A stretch of DNA of 64,000 bases. Origin: Streptomyces sp. TP-A0874 (GTDB lineage Bacteria; Actinomycetota; Actinomycetes; Streptomycetales; Streptomycetaceae). Numbering within the stretch: position 1 is the stretch's first letter; every line of letters starts with the position of its first letter. The position numbers were made by a program, and so were the translations under genes. The stretch covers positions 62,001 through 126,000 of the forward strand of contig NZ_BBZK01000010.1 of NCBI RefSeq assembly GCF_001748085.1. The letters run 5' to 3'. A model generated the notes under the pieces. That model worked only from the letters and a program-made list of their open reading frames with translations. It had not been told where the DNA came from and made no database searches. Positions 1 to 9,098 of this stretch are shown piece by piece.

Positions 1-86
1 TCCCGCGTGCCGATCGGCGCGTGGTTGTCGTCCAGGACCTCGACGTCTTCCTGGGCGACGCCGCTCGAGGTCTCAGCAGTGCTCAT
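1..86 (-). CDS. afsS: AfsS-like small sigma-like protein (N-terminal part only)
   Basis: Only the first 28 codons are inside the window. The ATG at 84-86 has a strong ribosome site (AAGGAG) 7 bases upstream. The visible peptide begins MSTAETSS and reaches a VLDDNHAPIG stretch. A repeated DNHAP-type motif is the hallmark of AfsS, the small 'sigma-like' activator of secondary metabolism in streptomycetes. It lies downstream of and in the same direction as an afsR-type gene, as in S. coelicolor, and its upstream region holds two 11-bp-spaced heptads resembling an AfsR box. The call rests on one motif copy plus context; the repeats expected further on lie outside the window. Confidence 0.72.
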   Translation of the reverse strand, partial: MSTAETSSGVAQEDVEVLDDNHAPIGTR

Positions 87-266
87 TGCTTCAACTCCTT
101 GGGGAAAGCAGGGTGTCCGTTCTCGGCGGCCCCGCCCGGCGACTCCCCCGAGTGCCGCCGGGCGAGAGCCCTCAGAGCCGCTCACCCTGATTGGACATCC
201 GCCGCACCGATCCGCCAAATCCCCCCCTCGGGCGGCGGATCACTGCCCATGAGACTGCCGGGGCGC

Positions 267-284
267 GATAAACGTTCGATGAAC
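267..284 (-). promoter_or_regulatory. Putative AfsR (SARP) box upstream of afsS
   Basis: Read on the minus strand, GTTCATC (278-284) and GTTTATC (267-273) are direct heptads 11 bp apart start to start, the geometry SARP regulators use on one DNA face. They lie about 180 bp before the afsS start. A CAGTCT that could serve as -10 follows about 8 bases after the second heptad, the usual SARP distance. AfsR is known to bind GTTCATC-type repeats at the afsS promoter of S. coelicolor; occupancy here is inferred. Confidence 0.55.
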
Positions 285-301
285 GTCAGCCGGTGCTGAC
301 G
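284..301. terminator. Short hairpin downstream of afsR
   Basis: A perfect 7-bp inverted repeat (CGTCAGC / GCTGACG) with a CGGT loop lies between the afsR stop and the AfsR box. It could help end afsR transcription. It lacks a T-tract and abuts the putative AfsR box, so it might instead be part of that control region. Confidence 0.3.
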
Positions 302-382
302 GCGGAGGGGGCGCCCGACCGGGAGACGAAGGCGCCGGCCGGCCATCCCCGAACGGCGCTGCGACGGGCGGAGACGCGTCCG

Positions 383-3308
383 TCAGGCGGCGATGGCGGG
401 CGACAGCAGGAGAGTCCTTACCTCCTCAGCCTCACTCGAACCCAGCCGCTCGAAGATCGCCAGGGCCTCCTGCCAGCAGGCGCGAGCCCGGTCGGCCTGG
501 CCCATCCGCTTCAGCGCCCGGCCCAGCACGGTCAGTACCGTGCCGCGCCGCCACTCGCCACCGATACCGCGGAGCGCGAGTACCTCCTCGGCGTGCGCGG
601 CGGCCTCCGCAGGGTGGTGCGCGGCGAGGTGCACCTCGGCCAGCCGCAGGTGGGTCATGCCCTCCCAGAGCCGTTGCCGCCCCTCCCGGAAGAGGGCGAG
701 GGCCTCCCCGAGCCGGGTCAGCGCGTCATCGGGCCGGCCGGCGCTGTTGAGCGCGAGTCCGTGCGCGTAGAGCCCGTTGGCGAGCCGCAGCGGGTTGTCC
801 ATCTCCTGGTAGATGGCGAGCGCCTGCTCGGTGAGGCCGACCGCCTGGCTGGAGCGGCCGAGGTTGATGTGCACCCGCGCGAGGTTGCAGAGCACGCTCG
901 CCTCGCCGTTGCGGTTGCCCAGGGCGCGCCAGGCGGTCAGAGCGTGGCCGTAGTGCGCCTCGGCGTCCTCGTTGCGGTTCTCTATGAAGGCGATGATGCC
1001 CCGGTCGTTCGGGGGCCAGGAGGAGGCGACCGGGTCCTCCGTGGCCAACCCCAGCAGCATCGCCGAGCGCGCCTCCTGGTCGGCCTGCTCGTAACGGCCG
1101 GCCATCATGTGGCTGAGGGTCAGGGCGACCCGGGCCCGACCCTCCGCGTGCGCGTCCTCGGCCGCCTGTGCCACCTCCTGCAGGGCGGAGGCGGCCAGCT
1201 CGTACTGGCGGGAGTTGGCGCCGGACTCCGCCAGGTCCTTGGCCGCCATCAGCAGGTCGACCGAGCGCCGCAGCTCGCCCCGGCCGGCGCACTGCCGGGC
1301 ACAGGCCAGCAGGCACTCGGACTCGGCGTAGAGCCACTCCAGCGCGGCCGGCTGGTCGGGGAAGGACAGCCCCGGGTGGCGGGTCGGCTCCAGGTGGTCC
1401 ACCAGCCGGTCGCCCGGCCGCTCCAGCGCGTACACCTCGGTGGCCGTCGCCAGGTAGAAGTCGAGCATCCGGGAGAGGGCGGCGTCCCGCTCGGCCAGCG
1501 ACTGCTCGTCCCGCTCGGCACAGGCGCGGGCGTAGAGCCGGACGAGGTCGTGGAAGCGGTACCGCCCGGGGGGCCGCGGACTCCAGCAGGGAGATGTCGA
1601 CGAGCGACTCCAGGACCTCCTCCGTCTCGTGCGGGTCGAGGTCCAGCAGGGCGGCCGCCGTGGCGAGCGAGATGTCGGGGCCGTCCGCCAGCCCCAGCAG
1701 CCGGAAGGCGCGCGCCTGGTGCGGCTCCAACTGCCCGTACCCCAACTCGAAGGTGGCCTCGACGGCGAGGTCGCCGACCTGGAGCTCGTCGAGCCGGCGC
1801 CGTTCGTCCGCGAGCTTCTCGGCCAGCACCGAGACCGTCCAGGTACGGCGGGAGGCCAGCCGGGAGGCGGCGATCCGGATCGCCAGCGGCAGGAACCCGC
1901 AGGCCGCCACGACGTCCAGGGAGGCGTCCCGTTCGGCGGCCACCCGCTCGGCGCCGACTATCTTCGTGAAGAGCTGGAGCGCCTCCCCGGGGCTCATCAC
2001 GTCCAGGTCGACCAGGTGCGCCCCGGCCAGGCCGACCATCCGGGTACGGCTGGTGATCAGCGCCGCGCAACCCTCGGTGCCGGGCAGCAGCGGGCGCACC
2101 TGGGCCGCGTCCCGGGCGTTGTCCAGCAGCACCAGCACCCGCCGGCCGTCCAGCATCGAACGGTAGAGGGCGGCCCGTTCCTCGATGCTCTCCGGGATGG
2201 CGGAGTCCGGTGTGCCGAGCGCCCGCAGGAACGCGCCGAGCACGGCCTCCGGCTCGGCCGCCTGCGGGCTGGTGCCCTGGAGGTCGACGTACATCTGGCC
2301 GTCGGGGAAGCGCTCCCGTGCCGCGTGCGCCACATGCACCGCCACCGTCGTCTTGCCCACCCCGCCGATGCCCGCGACCGCGGACACCGCCATCACCCGG
2401 CCCTCCGCCGTGGCCAGTTGGTGGCCCAGTTCGTCGACGCAGACCGAGCGTCCGGTGAAGTCGGCTACCTTCGCGGGGAGTTGTGCGGGGCGGACCATCG
2501 TCGCCGCGGGGCCGCCCCCCTCGTCGTGGGCCGGTGCCGCCAGGGCGGTGTCCGCTCGCAGGATGGCCTGGTGCAGCTCGGCCAGTTCCGGTCCCGGATC
2601 GACGCCCAGCTCCTCCCCGAGCAGCCGGCGGGTGTCCGCGTAGACCGCGAGCGCCTCGGCCTGCCGCCCGCTGCGGTAGAGCGCGAGCATCAGCTGGCCG
2701 CGCAGCCGCTCCCGCAGCGGGTGCGCGGCCGTCAGCGCGGTCAGCTCCGAGACCGCCTCCGCGTGGCAGCCGGCCTCCAGGTCCATCTCCAGCCGGGACT
2801 CCAGCAGCCGCAGCCGCCACTCCTCCAGACGGTGCCGCTGGGTCTGGGCGTGGGGGCCGGGCACCCCCGCCAGCGGTTCGCCCTCCCAGAGGCGCAGGGC
2901 GGAGTCCAGCAGCGCCCGGGCCCCGTCGCGGTCGCCGCTGTTCCGGGCCTGGTCGGCCCGGCGCGCGTAGTCCTCCGCGAGCGTGAGGTCGAGCATGCCG
3001 TCAGCGACCCGGACCGCGTAGCCGCCGGACTCGCTGAGCAGCGTCGTCCCGGCCTGGGCGCCGAAGGTCTTCCGCAGCCGGGAGGCGTAGGTGCGCAGCG
3101 CCGCGAGGGCGGCGTCGGGCGGCTCCTGGCCCCACAGCGCGTCCACCAGCTCGGAGGCGGTGGCGGTGCGCCCCCCGCGCAGCAACAGGGCGGCGAGCAG
3201 GGCGCGTTGTTGCGGTGAGCCGGTCGGGAGCGCCTCGGTGCCCCGCCAGGCCCGTACCGGACCGAGCACCGCGAAGCGAAGTGCGCCCGATCCGCTGCCG
3301 CCGTCCAT
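383..3308 (-). CDS. afsR: AfsR-type SARP regulator with NB-ARC and TPR regions, frameshifted
   Basis: Large AfsR-type activator, known as an AfsK-phosphorylated, ATPase-gated activator of afsS. Residues about 8-95 form an OmpR-like winged helix, about 100-245 the bacterial transcriptional activation domain, and about 285-560 the NB-ARC domain with Walker A GIGGVGKTT at 312-320 and Walker B VLVLLDN. From 3308 the frame is good to about codon 578, then collapses into an R/P-rich shadow. The homologous continuation (GRYRFHDLV, then the tetratricopeptide region to the stop at 383) lies one base over. The switch falls at six G on the plus strand (1568-1573); five would restore one frame of about 975 codons, near the 993 residues of S. 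coelicolor AfsR. Either a homopolymer read error or a genuine null allele. ATG at 3308 follows GGGGGCGG. Confidence 0.9.
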
Positions 3309-3660
3309 AGCCGCCCCCAGCTATTCGAAGTCCACCCGCGCACCCGTCAGTTTGCCTTGTCCCCGACCGCCCCGTCATCAGCGGCAGCGCCATCTCCAAG
3401 GCGGCTTGGTACAAGCAGCTTCACTCACCTTACGGGTGATGGCTTACCAGCTCGGGTGACAGTGGACGAGTCCCGCCGCGCGGTGGAGGACCGGTCGCGG
3501 GCCGTGGGGGCGTACGGGGGCCCGGATTGTACCGTTCGCTTCCCTCCGCGGTGTCGCCGCGCTAGCCGGGGGCGCGCTCGTGCTCGGCGGGTGGGGCGCC
3601 GCGGTGGCGTGGCACCGCCCGGCAGGTGAGCGGGCACGCCCGCCGCGGACGCCCGGGGCC
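3309..3660. other. Intergenic, no supported gene
   Basis: About 350 bases between the afsR start and the DoxX stop. Short frames here lack ribosome sites and recognisable composition. A small dyad (TCACC-ttac-GGGTGA, around 3424-3438) about 120 bp upstream of afsR is the only notable element and could belong to its promoter region. Confidence 0.4.
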
Positions 3661-4194
3661 TCAGCGCCGGGGCAGCGACAGGCCCTTGCCGACCACCTTC
3701 GCGCAGGGGGCGCTGAACTTGGCGGTGCGGCGCACCAGCGCGGCCTCCCGGCGTGCGGTGCCGGCGGTGTACCGGGCCCGCCAGCACAGCGAGGGGCGTC
3801 CACCGGTGTCCGCCGCCGCGACGAGCAGGCCGCCGAGCATCGAGAGGTTCTTGAGGAAGTGGCTCTGCTGCCTGGCCCGTTCTTCGGGGTCCTCGCACTT
3901 CCAGAACCGGTGCCCGGCCAGAGTCGTGGGCACCAGACTGCAGGCCAGCGCGAACGCGGACAGCCGCGGCAGCCGGCCGGCCGCCAGCAGGCTGCCGGCG
4001 ACCAGCTGGACCGCGCTGTTGACCCGGACGGCCTGCTCGGTGTTGGCGAGTGCGGGGGAGACCTTCTCGGAGATCTTGCCGATCACCGCCTCGGCCGCCG
4101 GGGCCACGGCGGCCGGGTTCCGCAGGGTGTGGAACCCGCTGTAGACGTAGACGGAGGCCAGCATCGGTCGGGCGATCCATCGCAGTGCAGTCAT
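3661..4194 (-). CDS. DoxX family membrane protein
   Basis: A 177-residue polytopic protein of the DoxX type. The start chosen is ATG 4194 (MTALRWIARPMLASVYVYSG), because DoxX proteins begin right at this first membrane helix. An ATG 33 bases upstream (4227) is possible; neither has a clear ribosome site. Further helices cover VQLVAGSLLAAGRLPRLSAF and the NLSMLGGLLVAAADT stretch. The molecular function of actinobacterial DoxX proteins is not settled; some act with oxidoreductases at the membrane. It is divergent from fbiC with about 130 bp between them. Confidence 0.8.
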   Translation of the reverse strand: MTALRWIARPMLASVYVYSGFHTLRNPAAVAPAAEAVIGKISEKVSPALANTEQAVRVNSAVQLVAGSLLAAGRLPRLSAFALACSLVPTTLAGHRFWKCEDPEERARQQSHFLKNLSMLGGLLVAAADTGGRPSLCWRARYTAGTARREAALVRRTAKFSAPCAKVVGKGLSLPRR

Positions 4195-4310
4195 GCGGTA
4201 CGCGGTGCCCGTATCGGGGCGAAACATTCCGGGCGATCACCCGAGCGGCCCCAGAACCGGCGTATGACCAGCGCCCGGCCATTCTGCGAGGAGCTCTGAC
4301 AAAGCCCTCG

Positions 4311-4316
4311 TATGCT
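4311..4316 (+). promoter_or_regulatory. Putative -10 box of a leaderless fbiC transcript
   Basis: TATGCT (TANNNT) ends 6 bases before the fbiC ATG and no Shine-Dalgarno sequence is present, the arrangement expected of leaderless actinobacterial mRNAs. No convincing -35 was found. Confidence 0.4.
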
Positions 4317-4322
4317 CGACGG

Positions 4323-6971
4323 ATGACTACGCGCGCGCGGGGAAGCGACCAGGAGCGACCGACGGCCAACGCCATGCGGCGGGCTCTTCGCCGGGCCCGG
4401 GACGCGGTGGCGCTGGACGTCACCGAGGCAGCCGTGCTGCTGGCCGCCCGCGGATCCGATCTCACGGAGCTGTGCGCCTCGGCGGCCCGGCTGCGGGACG
4501 CCGGCCTGACGGCCGCCGGCCGCCCCGGCACCATCACCTACTCGCGGAAGGTCTTCATCCCGCTCACCCGGCTCTGCCGGGACCGGTGCCACTACTGCAC
4601 CTTCGTGACCGTGCCCGGCAAGCTGCGCCGTGCCGGGCACGGTATGTACCTGTCGCCGGACGAGGTGCTGGAGACCGCCCGGCAGGGCGCGGCGGCTGGG
4701 TGCAAGGAAGCCCTGTTCACCCTCGGCGACCGGCCCGAGGACCGGTGGCCGGAGGCCCGTGAGTGGCTTGACACGCACGGCTACGACAGCACACTCGGCT
4801 ATCTGCGGGCGATGGCCGTCCGCGTCCTGGAGGAGACCGGTCTGCTGCCGCACCTCAACCCGGGGGTGCTGTCCTGGACCGATCTCCAGCGCCTCAAACC
4901 CGTCGCCCCCTCCATGGGCATGATGCTGGAGACCACCGCGACCCGGCTGTGGAGCGAGCCCGGCGGCCCGCACCACGGCTCGCCCGACAAGGAGCCCGCG
5001 GTGCGGCTGCGGGTGCTGGAGGACGCCGGGCGCTCCAGCGTCCCCTTCACCACCGGCGTCCTCATCGGTATCGGGGAGAACCTCCGGGAACGGGCCGAGG
5101 CGCTCTTCGCGATCCGCCGGACGGCCCGCGCCTACCAGGGCATCCAGGAAGTCATCGTGCAGAACTTCCGCGCCAAACCCGACACCGCGATGCGCGCCAT
5201 GCCCGACGCCGAGCTGGAGGAGCTGGCCGCCGCGATCGCCGTCGCCCGGCACGTCCTGGGCCCGACCACCCGCATCCAGGCGCCGCCGAACCTCGCGGAC
5301 GGCGAGTACCGGCTGCTGATCGAAGCCGGTATCGACGACTGGGGAGGGGTCTCCCCACTCACCCCGGACCACGTCAACCCCGAGCGGCCCTGGCCGCAGA
5401 TCGAGCGGCTCGCCGCCCGGACCGCCGAGTGCGGATACACCCTCCGCGAGCGGCTCACCGTCTACCCGGAGTTCGTCCTGCGCGGCGAGCCATGGCTGGA
5501 CCCGCGGCTGCTGCCGCACGTCCAGGCGCTCGCCGACCCGGAGACCGGGCTCGCCGTCGAGGGGGCCGTGCCCGGCGGTCGGCCCTGGCAGGAACCCGAG
5601 ACGCCGTCCGCGCTGAGCGCCACCGGACGCACCGACCTCCACCGCACCATCGACACCGAGGGCCGCAGCGGAGACCGGCGGACCGACTTCGACGAGGTCT
5701 ACGGCGACTGGGAGGCGCTCCGGGAGGCCGCCGCCCCCGGCATGGCGCCCTCCCGCATCGACACCGACGTGCGGGGCGCGCTCGCCACCGCGGCCGACGA
5801 CCCGACCGAGCTCACCGACGACCAGGCTCTCGCCCTGCTGCACGCCGACGGCCCGGCCCTGGACGCCCTCTGCGGCATCGCCGACGACGTACGCCGCTCG
5901 GCCGTCGGGGAGGACGTCACCTACATCGTCACCCGCAACATCAACTTCACCAACGTCTGCTACACCGGCTGCCGCTTCTGCGCCTTCGCCCAGCGCCGCA
6001 CCGACGCCGACGCCTACAGCCTCTCGCTGGAACAGGTCGCCGACCGGGCCCAGCAGGCCTGGGAGGTCGGTGCCGTGGAGGTGTGCATGCAGGGCGGCAT
6101 CCACCCCGACCTGCCCGGCACCACCTACTTCGACATCGCCCGCACGGTGAAGCAGCGGGTGCCCGGCATGCACGTGCACGCCTTCTCGCCGATGGAGGTC
6201 GTCAACGGCGCCTCCCGCACTGGCCTGTCCATCCGGGACTGGCTGTCGGCGGCACGGGAGGCGGGGCTCGACAGCATGCCCGGCACCGCCGCGGAGATCC
6301 TCGACGACGAGGTGCGGTGGATCCTCACCAAGGGCAAACTGCCCACCGCCACCTGGGTCGAGGTCATCACCACCGCACACCGGCTGGGCATCCGCTCCTC
6401 CTCGACGATGATGTACGGCCACGTGGACCAGCCCCGCCACTGGCTGGGCCACCTCCGCCTGCTGGCCCGGATCCAGCGGTCCGCGCTGGCCGAGTCGGTC
6501 ACCGGATTCACCGAGTTCGTGACCCTCCCCTTCATCCACACCAACGCGCCCGTCTACCTCGCCGGTATCGCCCGCCCGGGGCCGAGCATGCGGGACAACC
6601 GCGCCGTCACCGCCATGGCGAGGCTGCTTCTGCACCCGTACGTCCCCAACATCCAGACCAGCTGGGTCAAGCTCGGCGCCGAGGGAGCGGCCGAGATGCT
6701 CCGCTCCGGCGCCAACGACCTGGGAGGCACGCTGATGGAGGAGACGATCTCCCGGATGGCGGGCTCCGGCCACGGCTCGTACCGCTCGATCGCGGAGTTG
6801 ACCGCCATCGCCGAGGCCGCGGGACGTCCGGCCCGTCCCCGGACCACCACCTACGGCCAGGTGCCGGCGGAGCGCCAGGCGGTGGCGCTCGCCTCGGACG
6901 GCCGACTCCCCCGCCCGCTGCCGCTGCTGGCGGACTCCGCCGCACCCGGGACGGAGACGGTCGGCCGCTGA
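4323..6971 (+). CDS. fbiC: FbiC, 7,8-didemethyl-8-hydroxy-5-deazariboflavin (FO) synthase
   Basis: Bifunctional radical SAM enzyme of 882 residues that makes FO, the chromophore of coenzyme F420, from tyrosine and 5-amino-6-ribitylamino-uracil. The N-terminal CofG half carries the iron-sulfur motif CRDRCHYC (C85, C89, C92). The CofH half carries CYTGCRFC (C546, C550, C553). Both clusters are intact and the length fits actinobacterial FbiC fusions, whereas archaea use separate CofG and CofH. ATG 4323 is the first Met in a composition-consistent frame; an internal Met at about codon 18 is an alternative. F420 supplies reducing power for many streptomycete oxidoreductases. The gene stands alone, divergent from DoxX. 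Confidence 0.96.
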   Translation: MTTRARGSDQERPTANAMRRALRRARDAVALDVTEAAVLLAARGSDLTELCASAARLRDAGLTAAGRPGTITYSRKVFIPLTRLCRDRCHYCTFVTVPGKLRRAGHGMYLSPDEVLETARQGAAAGCKEALFTLGDRPEDRWPEAREWLDTHGYDSTLGYLRAMAVRVLEETGLLPHLNPGVLSWTDLQRLKPVAPSMGMMLETTATRLWSEPGGPHHGSPDKEPAVRLRVLEDAGRSSVPFTTGVLIGIGENLRERAEALFAIRRTARAYQGIQEVIVQNFRAKPDTAMRAMPDAELEELAAAIAVARHVLGPTTRIQAPPNLADGEYRLLIEAGIDDWGGVSPLTPDHVNPERPWPQIERLAARTAECGYTLRERLTVYPEFVLRGEPWLDPRLLPHVQALADPETGLAVEGAVPGGRPWQEPETPSALSATGRTDLHRTIDTEGRSGDRRTDFDEVYGDWEALREAAAPGMAPSRIDTDVRGALATAADDPTELTDDQALALLHADGPALDALCGIADDVRRSAVGEDVTYIVTRNINFTNVCYTGCRFCAFAQRRTDADAYSLSLEQVADRAQQAWEVGAVEVCMQGGIHPDLPGTTYFDIARTVKQRVPGMHVHAFSPMEVVNGASRTGLSIRDWLSAAREAGLDSMPGTAAEILDDEVRWILTKGKLPTATWVEVITTAHRLGIRSSSTMMYGHVDQPRHWLGHLRLLARIQRSALAESVTGFTEFVTLPFIHTNAPVYLAGIARPGPSMRDNRAVTAMARLLLHPYVPNIQTSWVKLGAEGAAEMLRSGANDLGGTLMEETISRMAGSGHGSYRSIAELTAIAEAAGRPARPRTTTYGQVPAERQAVALASDGRLPRPLPLLADSAAPGTETVGR

Positions 6972-7106
6972 GCGGTCGGCACGGGGAGCGCTGCCCGGCG
7001 GGCTCGGGAGAGCTCCGGACGTCAGGACGGGGGGAATGTTGCCCGAGGTGCTACTAGAGTCCGGGAGGCTGGGGGACTGTCCGCTGACGAGGCTGGGAGG
7101 GAACGC

Positions 7107-8222
7107 GTGACCACCACAGGAACCGCCGTCTGGGGCCGCGCCGAACAGCAGGACTTCCGCAGCCGGGTACGCGGCTGCCTCCTCGGTGGGGCCATCGGCG
7201 ACGCGCTCGGCGCCTCCGTCGAGTTCCACTCCCTCGACGAGATCCGGAGGGAACACGGCCCGGAGGGCCTGACGGACCTGGTGCCGGCCTACGGCAGACG
7301 CGGCGCGATCACCGACGACACCCAGATGTCGCTGTTCACCGTGGACGGGCTGATACGCGCCCAGGTGCGGCGGGACACCGGGGCCTGGCACCCGCCGACC
7401 GACGTCCACCGGGCCTACCTGCGCTGGGCCGCCACCCAGCGGGAGTGGGGACCGGACGAACGCCGCGAGGAGGACGGCTGGCTGGCGCGGCAGGAGTGGC
7501 TCTACGCGCGCCGCGCCCCCGGCCAGGCCTGCCTCACCGGGCTCGGGGACGACACCATGGGCACCCTCGCGCAGCCCAAGAACCCCGACTCCAAGGGGTG
7601 CGGGGCGGTGATGCGCTCGGCGCCGTTCGGGCTTCTCGTCGGGTGGGAGCCGCAGCTGGTGTTCCAACTCGCCACGGAGTGCGCGGCGCAGACCCACGGC
7701 CACCCGACCGGCTATCTCGCCGCCGGGGCGTTCGCCGTCCTGATACACAGCCTGGCCCAGGGGGAGCCGCTGGACAACGCCATCCAACGAGCCCTGGCGC
7801 AACTCTCCGCACGGCCCGGCCACGAGGAGACCTCGACCGCTCTCAAACTCGCCCTCGGGGCGGTGCGCCAGGGCCTGCCGACCGCGGCTCGGGTCGAGTC
7901 GCTGGGGGAGGGTTGGACGGCCGAGGAGGCACTGGCGATCGGTGTCTACTGCGCCCTGGTCGCGGAGGACGTACGGCACGGACTGCTGCTGGCGGTGAAC
8001 CACGGCGGCGACTCCGACTCCACCGGGTCGATCTGCGGGAACCTGCTGGGCGCGCTGCACGGCGAGACCGCTCTCCCGCCTGGCTGGCTGGCCGAGTTGG
8101 AGGGGCGCGCCACGATCCTGGAACTCGCCGACGACTTCGCCATGGAGATGACCCAGGGGCCCGCCCTGCACGGCCCGGCAGGCTCCGCTCCGGGCTGGCT
8201 GGCGCGATACCCCAGGAGCTGA
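7107..8222 (+). CDS. ADP-ribosylglycohydrolase family protein
   Basis: A 371-residue DraG/ARH-type hydrolase expected to remove ADP-ribose from proteins or to cleave related N- or O-glycosidic bonds. The binuclear-metal signatures are present: GGAIGDALG near the N-terminus, ITDDTQMSLF at about residues 70-79, and HGGDSDSTGSICGNLLG towards the end. The GTG start at 7107 follows GGGAGG with good spacing. The substrate cannot be told from sequence; there is no nitrogenase context, so a DraG role in nitrogen control is unlikely. Confidence 0.92.
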   Translation: MTTTGTAVWGRAEQQDFRSRVRGCLLGGAIGDALGASVEFHSLDEIRREHGPEGLTDLVPAYGRRGAITDDTQMSLFTVDGLIRAQVRRDTGAWHPPTDVHRAYLRWAATQREWGPDERREEDGWLARQEWLYARRAPGQACLTGLGDDTMGTLAQPKNPDSKGCGAVMRSAPFGLLVGWEPQLVFQLATECAAQTHGHPTGYLAAGAFAVLIHSLAQGEPLDNAIQRALAQLSARPGHEETSTALKLALGAVRQGLPTAARVESLGEGWTAEEALAIGVYCALVAEDVRHGLLLAVNHGGDSDSTGSICGNLLGALHGETALPPGWLAELEGRATILELADDFAMEMTQGPALHGPAGSAPGWLARYPRS

Positions 8223-8436
8223 GCGCTCTCCGGGAGCGCCGGGGAGGAAACGGCTTCGTCGGCGCCGGACGCGCTCGGCGGGGGCTGAGGATCGGTCGGC
8301 CGCGTCCGCGGCGGCTTGGAGCGATAGCCCTCTCGGCCAGGGAGGGGGACGGTCGAGAGGGCTCACGGGGAGCGCCTGCCGGATCGGTGGTGCCGGGATT
8401 CGGCGATACCGCGGAGCCGCGGATGGCGCTACCGAA

Positions 8437-8646
8437 TCAGCAGGGGCCGTACGTACCGCGCCCCACCTCGGCCACGAAACAGCTCCACGCTGCCGGCCGG
8501 AATTCCAGTGAGGGACCCTCTACGTCCTTTGAGTCGCGTACCGCGACGGTACGTTCGACCGGTGACCTCACCTCGACGCAGGCCCCGTTTCCTCCCGAGT
8601 AAGAGGATTTCGTCCAGACGTCTGTAGCGCCTTGCTGGATCGCCAT
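8437..8646 (-). CDS. DUF397 domain protein
   Basis: A 69-residue protein built almost wholly of DUF397, with the signature WTKSSYSGGNGACVEV and the later VAVRDSKD. Such proteins usually sit directly beside a helix-turn-helix/DUF5753 regulator, and the pair behaves like an antitoxin-like or morphogenesis-linked regulatory couple in streptomycetes. ATG 8646 follows GGAGCGG. Here the partner (9099-9980) is in the same orientation but 450 bp upstream, so this gene probably has its own promoter. Confidence 0.88.
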   Translation of the reverse strand: MAIQQGATDVWTKSSYSGGNGACVEVRSPVERTVAVRDSKDVEGPSLEFRPAAWSCFVAEVGRGTYGPC

Positions 8647-9098
8647 ATCCGCTCCGGTTCTGTGCGCGATGGATTACGCCTACACTCCTGAAGGCGCAAC
8701 CGGACGCTACCGTCCCAACTCACTTCATGCGCACACCAGTTCACTCTTCCGAGGCAAAGTGCGGCGTCTTTCTCCGAGACCCCCGCCCGCACCGGTACCT
8801 TGTCGCCCTTCCCGAGGTTGTCGGGATAATCCCCGTGGATCGGCGGGCGGTTAGTCGCAGAGATCACGAACCGGTGGAAGAGGGAATCCGCCTCGGGCAT
8901 CCGGGGCCGGACCGTATGCCGGGAGGCCCGTGTCCGGTGGATGACCACGCCCCGGCGACCCTCCGGCCGTCGGCCCCTGCGTCTGTCGTTCATTCGCCCG
9001 CCAACCGGCGCCCCCGGCGATTACCGGACATTCCGCTGCGGGGTCGCAGGTGAGCGCCGGGACCCGAAACGGCCACCGGCCGGACGCGGCGTGTGTGA
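8647..9098. other. Intergenic spacer between DUF5753 regulator and DUF397 gene
   Basis: About 450 bases without a credible gene. A 141-codon minus-strand frame crosses it but lacks domain features and a ribosome site. The stretch at about 8650-8720 is visibly richer in A and T than its surroundings and lies just upstream of the DUF397 gene, so a promoter there is likely. Confidence 0.4.

Noticed and set aside
1..86. Reading the small gene as a lanthipeptide or other RiPP precursor
   Set aside because: The DNHAP motif, the downstream position relative to afsR and the SARP-type box fit AfsS better, and no modification enzymes are nearby.
1568..1573. Programmed ribosomal frameshift in afsR
   Set aside because: No slippery heptamer with a downstream structure was evident, and afsR orthologues are read in one frame; a homopolymer error or mutation is simpler.
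4191..8366. A 1391-codon open frame on the minus strand opposite fbiC and the ADP-ribosylglycohydrolase
   Set aside because: It is a high-GC shadow: no ribosome site, no domains, and the plus-strand genes have clear catalytic motifs.
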